Positions 8,555-17,085 of a stretch of DNA of 20,702 nt are shown in pieces. Within the stretch, counting starts at the first letter, position 1, and every line of letters begins with the position of its first letter. The stretch is from DTLA01 sp034436295 (lineage in GTDB: Bacteria; Chloroflexota; Anaerolineae; DTLA01). The stretch is taken from NCBI GenBank assembly GCA_034436295.1, contig DAOTVT010000078.1, positions 1-20,702 on the forward strand, given 5' to 3'. The notes beneath the pieces are model-generated. The model ran no database searches, was not told the origin of the DNA, and saw only the letters and a list, made by a program, of their open reading frames with translations. Both the position numbers and the translations under genes were made by a program.

Positions 8555-10923
8555 TCCCGCGCACCTCCGCCGATTGCCTTTCGCCTGCGCCGCGCCAGAG
8601 GCCAAAGGAGCACCCCCGCCGCCAATGCCGCCGCTGCCGCGGAAATACCGCAACCGACGCGCCACGTCGCCGGCGTAAACCGCAACTCCACCACATGCTC
8701 GCCGGGCTGGCTCATGGGCACGGCGATGAACGCGTAGTCTGCGCGCAGCACGGGAACCGGCGTGCCGTTGTCCCACGCGCGCCAGCCCCGATGATACGTC
8801 TCGCTCACCACCAGGTAGGCAGGCCTGTCCGTCCGCGCGCGAACCGACAGGCCGTTCTGCGACGCCGCCCATGAGAACACCGTCCCCGCTTCCGCGCCGC
8901 CGGTCGTGATCGCGGGCGGCGACTCCAGCCAGACGCAGTCGGGACGGAAGTCGCCCTCGCGCAGGATGCGATCCCACTCGTCGGGCGTGGCCGCCTGCCG
9001 CGCGCACGACACGACGCGCACGCGCGGAAACACCGCGTCGTTCTCGCCGACGACCATCCCCGGCGAGTCGCGAACGACGCGCAGCCCCGCCATCGGCGTG
9101 CGCGAAATGACATAGCGCACGTTCATCAGCCCCAGCAGGCGCTTCTGCGCGTCGCCCGCCGCCGACTCGGCGCGCCGCCGCAGTTCCACATGGCGCGCGT
9201 CCAGCAGCGGGTCGTAGTTGGCGGCGGTCTCCAGCCCGGCCAGCGCGCACAGGTTCGGGAGCAGGCTCGCGCGGAGTTTCCGGACGGTCGCCTCGTCCTG
9301 CGGCCCGAAATCGGCGAACCGCGTGAAGCCGGAGAACATCGTGTTGTACTCGTAGGACTCGGTAGTGAGAATCCGCGACGTGCCCGACGCCTGGCGCAGG
9401 AAGGCGGGGATGTCGGCGTCGCCCGCGAAGGCCGCCTGTGGCGCGCTTGGGATGAGCGGCCGCCCGAATGTGGTCAACTCCACCAGCACGATGAGCGCCG
9501 CCGCCCACCGCCACGCGGCCGCCCGTTTGCCATGCGCGTTGCGGGGACACGCCGCCCCCCACGCGCCGATGGCCGCCGCCGTCGCCGCCAGCCTCAACAG
9601 CGCCGCCGGAAACGTGCTCCCGCTGAACGGGGGCACGGCTTGGAGCAAAAGGAGCATCGCCGAGGCCGCCAACCCGCCGGCCAGCGTCAGCCGGCCCCAG
9701 AAGATCCACGCCCGCGAAGGGGACAGGCGCTCGGCCCCGAATCCGGCCAGTATCGCCGCCGCGAAGGTGTACAGGAACAGGAACCGCGCGGGCGCTTGGA
9801 ACCAGGCTATCCCCGGAAACCGTCGGTACGCCAGCAGGTACAGCGGACTGTGGCTTCCCAGCGCCATCGCCACCGAGACCACGGTAACCGCCAGGAGAAA
9901 GCCCGTCGGTGTCGGGCCGGCCGGAACCGAATCGGGGCGAGGCGGCTTGCGGGCGAAGCGTCGGGCGATGCTGCCCGCGCCCGCCATCACCGCCAGCGCA
10001 AGCGGCAGCACGCCGATGAAGCCGCAGTCCTCCCAGTAGTTGGCATATCCCCAGTAGTTGCCCTGCGCGGGATTGCCGAACAAGTCGGGCGCGAGGAACG
10101 CCAGGAGATGCCACGGCCAGAGCGAGTAGGTCATGGCGCGCTCGTAGTCGGGGCCTGACGGGCGCTGCGACTGCGTCAGGAGTTCCGCCGTGGGCAACGC
10201 CTGCGCCGCGCCCAGGAGCAAGGCCAACGCGACGGCCAGCCCCAGCCAGCCCGCTGCGGCCAGGCTTCCCCGCGCCCGTCGCGCATCGGGAAGCCCCGCC
10301 CAGCCGCGCCACAACGCATACGCGCCGAGGAATAGCAGCGCGTAGTACAGCATCTGCGCGTGGCCGGCGCATAGGAACACCGCCAGCGTCAGCGCCAGGC
10401 CGACCGCCCGCCGGAGCGATGGCCGCCGACACAGCCGCTCCGCCATCAGGACGCTGGCCGGCAGCCAGGGGTAGGCGCTCGTCATGCTGGCGAACTGCGA
10501 CCGCGAGACCACAAACCCCGCCAGCCCGTAGGCCAGGCCCGCCACCAACGCGGCCGCCGGCCGCAAGCCCCACGCCCGGGCCAGCGCGTAGGCGAACACC
10601 CCCGCCAGCGCCAGATGCAACGCGAACAGGGCGCTCATCGCCTGGGCGGGCGGCAGGGCCAGGTACAGCCAGTTCGGCGGGTACAGCGCCGCCGACTGCA
10701 GATTTGCCAGGAGCGGCGCGCCGTTGCCCAGGGCGTGCGTCCACAGCGGCGCGTGTCCGCTGCGTATGGCGTCGGCCACCAGCCGGTGCCACGGCAGGAA
10801 CTGGAGCGACGCCGTGCCCCAGTAGAGCACGCGGCCCCCGAACAGCAAGTCCCAGGACACCAGCGCCGAGGCCAGCGCGAGAGCGCCGACGCCAACCGCA
10901 TCCCGCCAGGCCACTCGCCTCAT
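8551..10923 (-). CDS. YfhO-family membrane protein (GT-C fold), second of a tandem pair
   Basis: A 790-residue polytopic membrane protein of the YfhO family (Pfam YfhO). The first outward loop reads GTASLQFLPWHRLVADAIR, then SGHAPLWTHALGNGAPLLAN and YPPNWLYL, a typical YfhO N-terminal pattern. About a dozen helices follow, then a periplasmic beta-rich domain, and near the C-terminus the diagnostic stretch LVVSETYHRGWRAW with VPVLRADYAFIAVP, closed by a final helix and a basic tail. Bacillus YfhO and relatives are GT-C proteins needed for glycosylation of lipoteichoic acid; in this lineage the target is unknown. The ATG at 10923 overlaps the upstream stop (ATGA) and has GGAGG 6 nt before it. 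An earlier in-frame start at 11001 would intrude 82 nt into the upstream gene and lacks support. It resembles the adjacent upstream gene and probably arose by duplication. Confidence 0.85.
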   Translation of the reverse strand: MRRVAWRDAVGVGALALASALVSWDLLFGGRVLYWGTASLQFLPWHRLVADAIRSGHAPLWTHALGNGAPLLANLQSAALYPPNWLYLALPPAQAMSALFALHLALAGVFAYALARAWGLRPAAALVAGLAYGLAGFVVSRSQFASMTSAYPWLPASVLMAERLCRRPSLRRAVGLALTLAVFLCAGHAQMLYYALLFLGAYALWRGWAGLPDARRARGSLAAAGWLGLAVALALLLGAAQALPTAELLTQSQRPSGPDYERAMTYSLWPWHLLAFLAPDLFGNPAQGNYWGYANYWEDCGFIGVLPLALAVMAGAGSIARRFARKPPRPDSVPAGPTPTGFLLAVTVVSVAMALGSHSPLYLLAYRRFPGIAWFQAPARFLFLYTFAAAILAGFGAERLSPSRAWIFWGRLTLAGGLAASAMLLLLQAVPPFSGSTFPAALLRLAATAAAIGAWGAACPRNAHGKRAAAWRWAAALIVLVELTTFGRPLIPSAPQAAFAGDADIPAFLRQASGTSRILTTESYEYNTMFSGFTRFADFGPQDEATVRKLRASLLPNLCALAGLETAANYDPLLDARHVELRRRAESAAGDAQKRLLGLMNVRYVISRTPMAGLRVVRDSPGMVVGENDAVFPRVRVVSCARQAATPDEWDRILREGDFRPDCVWLESPPAITTGGAEAGTVFSWAASQNGLSVRARTDRPAYLVVSETYHRGWRAWDNGTPVPVLRADYAFIAVPMSQPGEHVVELRFTPATWRVGCGISAAAAALAAGVLLWPLARRRRKAIGGGARE

Positions 10924-13169
10924 CGCTTCCCTCCGAATGCCGCCGCGACGCCATAGGCGAGGAACGTCAGCGCCGAGACCGCCGCGCCCGCGTAGAACCA
11001 CATCGGCGCGTAGGCCAAACGGACGCGATGCGCCCCCGCCTCGTCAATCGGCACGGCGCGCAAGAGAAAATCCGCCCGCATCACTGGCGCGGGCCGCCCG
11101 TCCACCCAAGCGCGCCATCCAGGATACCAGATTTCGCTCACCACCAGCGCCCCCGGGCCCGTAGTTTGCACGTCCAATTCCAGACTGTTCGGAGAGCGGG
11201 CCACCACCCGCACCCTGTCGTCGGCGGCGTCCCCGCCGGCGATGGCGGCGAATCCCGCCCATTCGGCGCCGATCACGGCCTGCCGCGCCAAATCCAACTG
11301 CGCGAGTCGGCCCAACGCCTCGGCGTCGCCGCACGCTTGCGTTTCGTGCACGAGCCACGCCCGCGGCATGGCCTGCGCATTCCGGTACACGTACACGCCC
11401 GCCACCCGCCCGACGAATTCCCAGCCGTCCGCCTGCACCGGGAACGCCGCCGCCAGGTGCGTTACGTTCAGCAGGCTCAACAGGCGGGCGCTGGGCTGGC
11501 TGTCGGCAAAAGCCGTTTCCATCGGCGCGTCGGGCGGAAACGGCGGAATGGTAACCGTGTACCCCGTATCCGCGTAACCCCCGGCCAGCGCCATGAAATC
11601 GCGGTAGCGGCGCAGTTGGGTCGGGTCCACGCCGTCCGCCATCTCCAGCCCGTAGCGCCATGCCGTCTGCTGCGGGACGCTGTAACTGGGCGAGTAGATA
11701 CGCCCGCGGTCGGGCAGGCTCGCCAAGTACGCGGCGATGTCCCGCCCCGGCGCGATCACCTCATCCACCGTCGCCAGGTGCCACCAGGCCCGCGCCGCGC
11801 CAGTCGCATCCGCAAATGCCGCGCACACGACCAGGACGACGACGATTCGGGCGGCTCGGCCCCGCATGGCCAGCGCCAACGAGACCACGCCGACCGCGCC
11901 TGCAATCCCGAAGCGCAGGTAGGCGCTGACCTCGCCCAGGCCCGCCGCCGCTGCAAATCCGCCCAGCGCGCCGAGAGCGGCCAGCGTCGCGCCCAGCGCC
12001 AGGCTTGCTGGCCGCTTCGCCTGCGGGTCGCGGCGAATGGCAGCGGTGGCGTCCAGGCCCATCCCCGCGAGCGCGCTCACGCACCCCAGCGCCAGAATCC
12101 AGAACCGCGACGGAACCCGCAACAGGCCCAAGCCCGGCAGCACATGGAGCGCCAGGCCGTAGAGCGGCGTATGCGCGCCCAGGGCCAGCGCGGCCGCCAG
12201 AATCGCGCATCCCCACAGCGCGCAGGCCATCTTGCGGCGCGGCCCCCACATCGCCAAGACCGCCGGCGCTATCGCCGTGGCCCCCAGGTACGTGGCCCAC
12301 TCGTGCGTGGCGGGTTCCAGCGGCAGCGCCGTCCCGAGCAGGGCCGCCGGCGGCAGCGACAGCGCCATGGCCTCCTGGGGCGACAGCCCGACGCGCGTCG
12401 CCTGGCCCAGCAATTCCGCCAAAGGCAGGGCAAGAACAGCCGACCCGCCCGCAAACCCCAGCGCCGTGGCGGTAACCGTCGCGCCCCATTGCCGCCAGGG
12501 CGCGCGCCCTCGCCGCAGAAGGCCCTTCCTCGCGCGCGCCAGGCCGATGACCGCAGCGATCAACGCGGCGTAATACCCCATGCGCACGTCGGCCAGGAAC
12601 GCCAGGGCGAGCGCCAGCCCCAGCCTCCAGCCGTCGCGCCAGGAACGCGCCGCAAGCGCCGCCCACGCCGCCCAGGGCAGCCACGCCCACCCGTACACGA
12701 TGCTCACATGTCCGGCGCCCAGGTGGGCCGCCAGGCGCGCCACGAAGGAGAAGACCACAGCCGACAGCAGCGCCCCTTCCGCCGACAGCCCCGCGCCCCT
12801 CCGCATCAGCGCGAACATGCCCAGGCCGCCGAGCCACACGTGCAGGCACACCAGCACCGCGAACGCCACCTCGGGGCGAAGCGCCACATGGAGCCAGTTC
12901 GGCGGGTAGTGGGACCCCGCCAGGGGGTTGCCCGCCAGCGGCTGGCCGCTGAAGTACGTCGCCATCCAAAACGGCCACTCGCCCCGCTCCCGAACCGACT
13001 CCCGAAAGAGCGCCTGCATCGGCCAGTGGCTGATCGCCAGGTCCGAGAACTCGCCGCGCGCGGGCATGATGAGGCGGTCGGCGTGGATGGGCAGCGGCCA
13101 CAGGCTCGCCAGCGTCATCCCGCCGATGAGGAGCGCAGCCCACACCCACTCGCGACGGGTCGTCCTCAT
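10920..13169 (-). CDS. YfhO-family membrane protein (GT-C fold), first of a tandem pair
   Basis: A 749-residue polytopic membrane protein. After the first helix comes GEFSDLAISHWPMQALFRE (D43 in the usual acidic position), then SGQPLAGNPLAGSHYPPNWL, matching the YfhO N-terminal pattern. The membrane part spans about 12 helices. The C-terminal periplasmic region carries LVVSEIWYPGWRAWVDGRP and APVMRADFLLRAVP, the YfhO signature, then one last helix and the tail GGKR. These blocks line up with those of the next gene, so the two are tandem paralogues. The family is GT-C-like and linked in Firmicutes to glycosylation of cell-surface polymers; the substrate is unknown here. The ATG at 13169 overlaps the upstream stop (ATGA) and has AGGAG about 7 nt before it. 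Confidence 0.85.
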   Translation of the reverse strand: MRTTRREWVWAALLIGGMTLASLWPLPIHADRLIMPARGEFSDLAISHWPMQALFRESVRERGEWPFWMATYFSGQPLAGNPLAGSHYPPNWLHVALRPEVAFAVLVCLHVWLGGLGMFALMRRGAGLSAEGALLSAVVFSFVARLAAHLGAGHVSIVYGWAWLPWAAWAALAARSWRDGWRLGLALALAFLADVRMGYYAALIAAVIGLARARKGLLRRGRAPWRQWGATVTATALGFAGGSAVLALPLAELLGQATRVGLSPQEAMALSLPPAALLGTALPLEPATHEWATYLGATAIAPAVLAMWGPRRKMACALWGCAILAAALALGAHTPLYGLALHVLPGLGLLRVPSRFWILALGCVSALAGMGLDATAAIRRDPQAKRPASLALGATLAALGALGGFAAAAGLGEVSAYLRFGIAGAVGVVSLALAMRGRAARIVVVLVVCAAFADATGAARAWWHLATVDEVIAPGRDIAAYLASLPDRGRIYSPSYSVPQQTAWRYGLEMADGVDPTQLRRYRDFMALAGGYADTGYTVTIPPFPPDAPMETAFADSQPSARLLSLLNVTHLAAAFPVQADGWEFVGRVAGVYVYRNAQAMPRAWLVHETQACGDAEALGRLAQLDLARQAVIGAEWAGFAAIAGGDAADDRVRVVARSPNSLELDVQTTGPGALVVSEIWYPGWRAWVDGRPAPVMRADFLLRAVPIDEAGAHRVRLAYAPMWFYAGAAVSALTFLAYGVAAAFGGKR
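10930..10934 (-). promoter_or_regulatory. Shine-Dalgarno site fixing the 10923 start
   Basis: GGAGG on the minus strand, 6 nt before the ATG at 10923. It lies within the last codons of the upstream YfhO-like gene and supports this ATG over an in-frame start further upstream. Confidence 0.75.
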
Positions 13170-14719
13170 GGCCGCTCTCCTGTGGCCCAGACCTCAACGT
13201 TCCCGCACCGCGCCAACAGGCGCAGCCCCAGAGCCTGCGGCGAGAACGACGCCGCCATCGCCTTCTCCCTGGGCCCCCAGATCACGAACGCCACGCCGTG
13301 CTCGGCGAGAAAGCGGCGGCGCTCGTCGTCATCCCCCTGCGCGAAGAACCGCTCCAGCGCGGCCTTCTTCTCCTCCGCGCGAATCGTCTCGTAGGGGTGG
13401 CCGTACACCACCGGGTTGCCAGCCCACCCGGGCACGATGGTGCTGAGCGTCGGCGACGCGGCCACAACTCCGCGCCCGCCGCTGGCGTCTCGGAGCGCGG
13501 TCAGCGCGCACGCCTCGTCGCCGCTCACGAACACACGCGCCTCGCCGCCGACCGCGCCTACGATGCCCAGGACCAGCAGCATCGCCGAAGACAGGCTCAC
13601 CGCCGCCTGCACCACGGCGAACGCGAGATTTCCCAGGCGCGGCTTCGCCCGTGCGGTCAAGACGCCGAACCCCGCCGCGGCCAGAATCCCGACCGGGACC
13701 TCCAGCCCGATGGAGAAGCGCCGCTGGAGCGCAAAGGGGACGTACAGGCCCACAGCGGCGACTCCAACCCACACCACTGCCAAATCCAGCGGCGAGGGCC
13801 GCTGCCGCCAGGCCGCCCAAACGCCTACCGCCGCCAGCGCCGCCATCAACCCGTACCCGGCCAGCCAGTGCCACGCGGGCGGCGAGGCCGTAACGTTCTG
13901 CGCGGACCAGGCCGCCAGCGCCCCGTTCGCGCCGTACACCCAGACATCGTACCCCAGCACGGGCGCGCCTGCCACGCCAGCCGCCACGGCCACGCGCAGC
14001 GGCCCGCGCCACTCCCGCCGCTGGACGGCCCGCGCCAGCGCGTAGGCCCCCAGCACCGCCAGGATGACCGGCAGGGCCAGCGGCTGCACCACCGCCATCG
14101 CAAGCCCGCATGCCGCCGCCCACGCCAGCCGCCCAGGCCGCCCGTCGGCCAGGCTCATGTCGGCCAGCGCCGCCATCAGCCCGACCGCCAGCGGAAAGTG
14201 CGGGTTGGACAGCGCGCTGTAGAACGCAAACGCCTCGGGAATCCACAGGTCGGGCAGGAGCGGCTCGGCGGTCGGGAACAGCCAGCCAAACCCCGCGCCG
14301 AGCGCCGTGAGCAAGAAGGCCCGTCGCCGCGCCGCGCCGCCGAAGAGCCGCCCCATCACGCGCCACAGCATGGCGAACATGAAGGCCGACGCGAGAAGCC
14401 GCGCCAGGTGGAAGGTGAGGGGGAGCGACAGACCCAGCACCCGCGCTACATGTCCAAGCAGCAGGTAGAAGGTGAAGATGAACGCGCCGTCGTGGGGTTC
14501 CTCGGTGAACGGGAGATGGAACAGCCATGCGCCGTCCCAGCCCTGCCGCATCTTGGCCAGGTACGAGTGGCCGTCCCAGGGGTTGTACAGCACGCCCGTG
14601 AAGACGCGGCCCTCCGGCGCGCCCAGCCACGCCACAACGTAGGGCGCCACGGTCAACGCCAGCAGCGCGCAGACGCAAAGCGCGATCCAGAGACGCTCGT
14701 TCGGCTCGCGGGTGGGCAT
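13166..14719 (-). CDS. GT-C-like polytopic membrane protein, first gene of the operon
   Basis: A 517-residue membrane protein. After a basic N-terminus and first helix, the outward loop reads NPWDGHSYLAKMRQGWDG (D49 as candidate catalytic acid) and HLPFTEEPHDGAFIF, an arrangement found in GT-C-type proteins of Chloroflexota and related phyla. Around ten further helices follow, and a C-terminal soluble lobe of about 110 residues (from about 400) includes VVYGHPYETIRAEEKKAALE. I do not recognise a more specific family, and activity as a glycosyltransferase is inferred from fold pattern and neighbours. The ATG at 14719 has GGAGAG 4 nt before it and lies about 24 nt below a predicted transcription start. 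A TTG at 14737 would add six residues but would place the Shine-Dalgarno site inside the gene. It overlaps the next gene by 4 nt. Confidence 0.78.
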   Translation of the reverse strand: MPTREPNERLWIALCVCALLALTVAPYVVAWLGAPEGRVFTGVLYNPWDGHSYLAKMRQGWDGAWLFHLPFTEEPHDGAFIFTFYLLLGHVARVLGLSLPLTFHLARLLASAFMFAMLWRVMGRLFGGAARRRAFLLTALGAGFGWLFPTAEPLLPDLWIPEAFAFYSALSNPHFPLAVGLMAALADMSLADGRPGRLAWAAACGLAMAVVQPLALPVILAVLGAYALARAVQRREWRGPLRVAVAAGVAGAPVLGYDVWVYGANGALAAWSAQNVTASPPAWHWLAGYGLMAALAAVGVWAAWRQRPSPLDLAVVWVGVAAVGLYVPFALQRRFSIGLEVPVGILAAAGFGVLTARAKPRLGNLAFAVVQAAVSLSSAMLLVLGIVGAVGGEARVFVSGDEACALTALRDASGGRGVVAASPTLSTIVPGWAGNPVVYGHPYETIRAEEKKAALERFFAQGDDDERRRFLAEHGVAFVIWGPREKAMAASFSPQALGLRLLARCGNVEVWATGERP

Positions 14720-14723
14720 AGAA

Positions 14724-14729
14724 CTCTCC
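14724..14729 (-). promoter_or_regulatory. Shine-Dalgarno site for the first operon gene
   Basis: GGAGAG on the minus strand, 4 nt before the ATG at 14719. It favours this ATG over the in-frame TTG at 14737. Confidence 0.7.
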
Positions 14730-14749
14730 GGTTGCAATGTCGCGCGTGC

Positions 14750-14777
14750 ATTCTACCACGAACTGGCCTGGCGTCAA
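14750..14777 (-). promoter_or_regulatory. Promoter of the leftward glycosyltransferase operon
   Basis: On the minus strand, TTGACG (14772-14777) and TAGAAT (14750-14755) are separated by 16 nt. TGG directly before the -10 makes an extended -10 element. Transcription would start near 14743, giving a short leader of about 24 nt before the ATG at 14719. This is a close match to the sigma70 consensus in an otherwise GC-rich intergenic region. Confidence 0.7.
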
Positions 14778-14811
14778 CGGGCTGGTGGGCGCAGCGCCGC
14801 CACGCCCGCAA

Positions 14812-14840
14812 TTGCCTCGCCTTGCCCCTCATGGTATAAT
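14812..14840 (+). promoter_or_regulatory. Promoter of the rightward zinc-ribbon/redox operon
   Basis: TTGCCT (14812-14817), a 17-nt spacer and a perfect TATAAT (14835-14840). The predicted transcription start is near 14847, about 33 nt before the GTG at 14880. It points away from the leftward promoter, with 34 bp between the two -35 hexamers, so a regulator bound there could affect both. Confidence 0.75.
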
Positions 14841-14879
14841 GGGCCGCGCAAACGCGCCAACACGCACGCGAGGGGCCCA

Positions 14880-15587
14880 GTGGAAATCGCGCCGACCCTG
14901 TACCGCCTCCAGCAGGCCGAATTGGAACGGGCCGATTGCGCCCAACGGCTCGCGCAGGTCATCGCCACCCTCGGAGATTCCTCCCAGGTGGCGGCCGCCG
15001 ACGCCCAGGCCAAAGCCGCCCAGGTCGCCCTGACCCAGGCGCAGACCGCCGTCCGCGAACTGGAGTTGGAAATCCAGAGCGTCAAGACCAAGCGGGCCAA
15101 CACCGAGGAGCGCATGTTCAGCGGCAAAGTTACGAATCCCAAAGAACTGGCTGGCCTTCAGAGCGAAAGCGAAGCCCTCCAGCGCCGCATCGCGCGGTTG
15201 GAAGACGACCTGCTGGAAGCCCTGATCCGTCTGGAGGAGGCCCAGGCGCAACACGCCGCCGCCAGCGCTCGGCTCGCCGAGGTTACGGCGCAGCGCGAGG
15301 CCCAGGTTGCGGACCTCACGCGCCAACGCGAGGAACTTGAGCGGCGCATCGCCGCGCTGGACGGCACCATCGCGCAAATCCGCGCCGCCCTCAACCCCGA
15401 AAGCGTAAGCCTCTACGAGTACCTGGCGCGCCGCAAAGGCAACCGTCCAGTCGCGCTGCTGACCCGCGCCAACGTGTGCAGCGCCTGCGGCGTTTCGGTG
15501 CCCATCGCCATCGCGCAGCAGGCCCGCGACCGCTCTCAAGTCGCCTTTTGCCCCTCGTGCGAGCGCATCCTGCACGTTGAGGGATAG
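14880..15587 (+). CDS. Coiled-coil protein with C4-type zinc ribbon
   Basis: A 235-residue soluble protein. Residues 1 to about 170 are almost wholly helical and heptad-like, forming a long coiled coil interrupted by the conserved MFSGKVTNPKELAGLQSE stretch (about 80-97). The C-terminus holds a zinc ribbon with C200-x2-C203 and C224-x2-C227. This is the architecture of the zf-RING_7 (C4-type zinc ribbon) family, a widespread but poorly understood group thought to bind nucleic acid or protein partners. The GTG start at 14880 follows AGGGG by about 5 nt and lies below a strong promoter. The frame is open upstream to 14712, but that would include the promoter, so the longer form is rejected. It is followed after 34 nt by the FAD oxidoreductase gene, probably in the same transcript, though no functional link is evident. 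Confidence 0.85.
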   Translation: MEIAPTLYRLQQAELERADCAQRLAQVIATLGDSSQVAAADAQAKAAQVALTQAQTAVRELELEIQSVKTKRANTEERMFSGKVTNPKELAGLQSESEALQRRIARLEDDLLEALIRLEEAQAQHAAASARLAEVTAQREAQVADLTRQREELERRIAALDGTIAQIRAALNPESVSLYEYLARRKGNRPVALLTRANVCSACGVSVPIAIAQQARDRSQVAFCPSCERILHVEG

Positions 15588-15621
15588 AATCCGAGCCATG
15601 CATTCACAAAGGAGTGATGCG

Positions 15622-17085
15622 ATGTCCACCGATACCTACATCCAACGCGCCTTTGAGGATTTACAAGCCATCTTCGGGGAGCGAGTTACCGTCTCGCCCA
15701 TGCACCGCATGGCCTACAGCCGCGACTGGAGCCCCCGCCACCGTTCGGCGCAAGACCTGCCCGACCTCGTCGTCATCCCGCACAACACCGATGAGGTCGT
15801 CCAGTTGGTGCAGGTGGCGCTGCGGTACAACCTGCCCGTCGTGCCCTTCGCTGGCGGCACTGGCATGGGTGGGGGCGTGGCGGCCTGGCGCGGCGGCATC
15901 ATGGTGGAGACCAAAGGACTGAACCAGATCCTGGAACTGGACCTGCAAAACCTGTCCGTTACCGTCGGGGCGGGGATCACCATCTGGACGCTCAACGAGC
16001 ACCTGGCCCGCCACAATCTGTGGTTCCCCCACCAGCCCGAAAGCAAGCGCGCCTGCACCATCGGCGCGTGCATCGGTTGCGACAACGACTCCACGTTCGG
16101 CATCCGCTACGGCAAGATTCTGGAGAACCTCACCAACCTGGTGCTGGTTACGGGGCGGGGCGAGACCATCCGACTGGGACGCCGCAAGGCTTCGTTCACG
16201 TCCACGGGCTACAAACTTATGGAACTCGTCGTCGGGTCCGAGGGGACGCTGGGCGTCGTAACCGAGGCCACGTTGCGCGTCTTTCCGCTGCCCCAGACCC
16301 GCCAGGTGCGCGGGTACCTGCTCCGCAGCCTGAACGAAGGCGCGAAGGCCCTGGAGCGGCTCCTGGCGGCGGGCTTGGCCATTGACAGCGCCCACATGAA
16401 CGACCGCGAGCGCCTGCACTTCTACACCCACTCGTACCGCGAGAAGTACCACCGCGAACCCCAGGTGCCCGACTGGGCGCAGGCCATCCTGTTCATCTCC
16501 TGGGCGGGCGACCCCGACGTGGTGGACTTCAGCATGGACAAGACCACGCGCATCCTGCAGGAGGAGTACGGCGCCGAGATGGTGCGCGAGCAGGAGATGG
16601 TGGACGGGTGGTGGGACTCCAAGCACCGCCTGGAGTTCATCCCGTTCAAGCAGAAATGGCCCGACAGCCAGCGGGTCAAGAAGTTCGGCGCCGCCGACCT
16701 GGGCCTGCCCATCGGCCGCCTGGACGAGGCCTACGCCCGCTTCCGCGAAATCGCCGCGAAGTGGCATCAGGACATCCTGGGCATGACCGTGTACAACGAA
16801 GCGCCCAACAAATCCACCGCCAGCATCAGTTTCGCCGTCTTCGTGGACGACTCCACCGAGGAGAACATCCGCAATTTCTACGAGTACGTGCGCGAGATGA
16901 GCCAGATGGCCGTGGAACTGGAAGGGACGATGAGTTCCTACATCGGCGACGGCGACCGCCTGGGCGGGTTCAACATCCTGGAGCACGGCCCCAGCCTGGA
17001 ATACATGCGGCAGGTCAAGGCCCTGTTTGACCCTGCGGGCATCATGAACCCTGGCAAGAAGTTTGAGACGAGGTGGCTGCGATGA
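15622..17085 (+). CDS. GlcD-like FAD-binding oxidoreductase
   Basis: A 487-residue flavoprotein of the VAO/PCMH type, with FAD_binding_4 (about residues 45-220) and FAD-oxidase_C (about 225-485) domains. FAD-binding motifs are visible: PFAGGTGMGGG at 75-85, ACTIGACIGCDND at 144-156 and GSEGTLGVVTEATLRV at 205-220, and the family's C-terminal DPAGIMNPGK. Relatives are glycolate oxidase GlcD and D-lactate dehydrogenases, which oxidise 2-hydroxy acids and pass electrons to an Fe-S partner. That partner follows at once with a 4-nt overlap. Oddly, the usual HxGDGNxH motif and the GEHGIG motif are missing: the regions read GMTVYNEAPNKST (about 388-400) and SSYIGDGD (438-445). Substrate therefore open. 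The ATG at 15622 has GGAG 8 nt before it; an ATG at 15598 and others upstream lack such a site. Cytoplasmic; no signal peptide. Confidence 0.88.
   Translation: MSTDTYIQRAFEDLQAIFGERVTVSPMHRMAYSRDWSPRHRSAQDLPDLVVIPHNTDEVVQLVQVALRYNLPVVPFAGGTGMGGGVAAWRGGIMVETKGLNQILELDLQNLSVTVGAGITIWTLNEHLARHNLWFPHQPESKRACTIGACIGCDNDSTFGIRYGKILENLTNLVLVTGRGETIRLGRRKASFTSTGYKLMELVVGSEGTLGVVTEATLRVFPLPQTRQVRGYLLRSLNEGAKALERLLAAGLAIDSAHMNDRERLHFYTHSYREKYHREPQVPDWAQAILFISWAGDPDVVDFSMDKTTRILQEEYGAEMVREQEMVDGWWDSKHRLEFIPFKQKWPDSQRVKKFGAADLGLPIGRLDEAYARFREIAAKWHQDILGMTVYNEAPNKSTASISFAVFVDDSTEENIRNFYEYVREMSQMAVELEGTMSSYIGDGDRLGGFNILEHGPSLEYMRQVKALFDPAGIMNPGKKFETRWLR

Noticed and set aside
6950..10954. Single continuous minus-strand frame that would fuse the 6950-8554 protein to a 800-residue N-terminal extension
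   Set aside because: The extension is out of frame with the YfhO-like gene and has shadow-like composition. An ATGA overlap with a GGAGG site fixes the real start at 8554.
10419..13394. Plus-strand open frame of about 990 codons opposite the two YfhO-like genes
   Set aside because: Same low-complexity Arg/Pro/Ala composition, no start signal or family match; shadow of real minus-strand genes.
14712..14879. N-terminal extension of the zinc-ribbon protein
   Set aside because: It would translate through both the promoter and the predicted transcription start; the family pattern begins right after the GTG at 14880.
15585..15590. TAGAAT as a -10 box for the FAD oxidoreductase gene
   Set aside because: No acceptable -35 hexamer at 16-18 nt upstream and no extended -10; the gene is more likely read from the promoter at 14812-14840.
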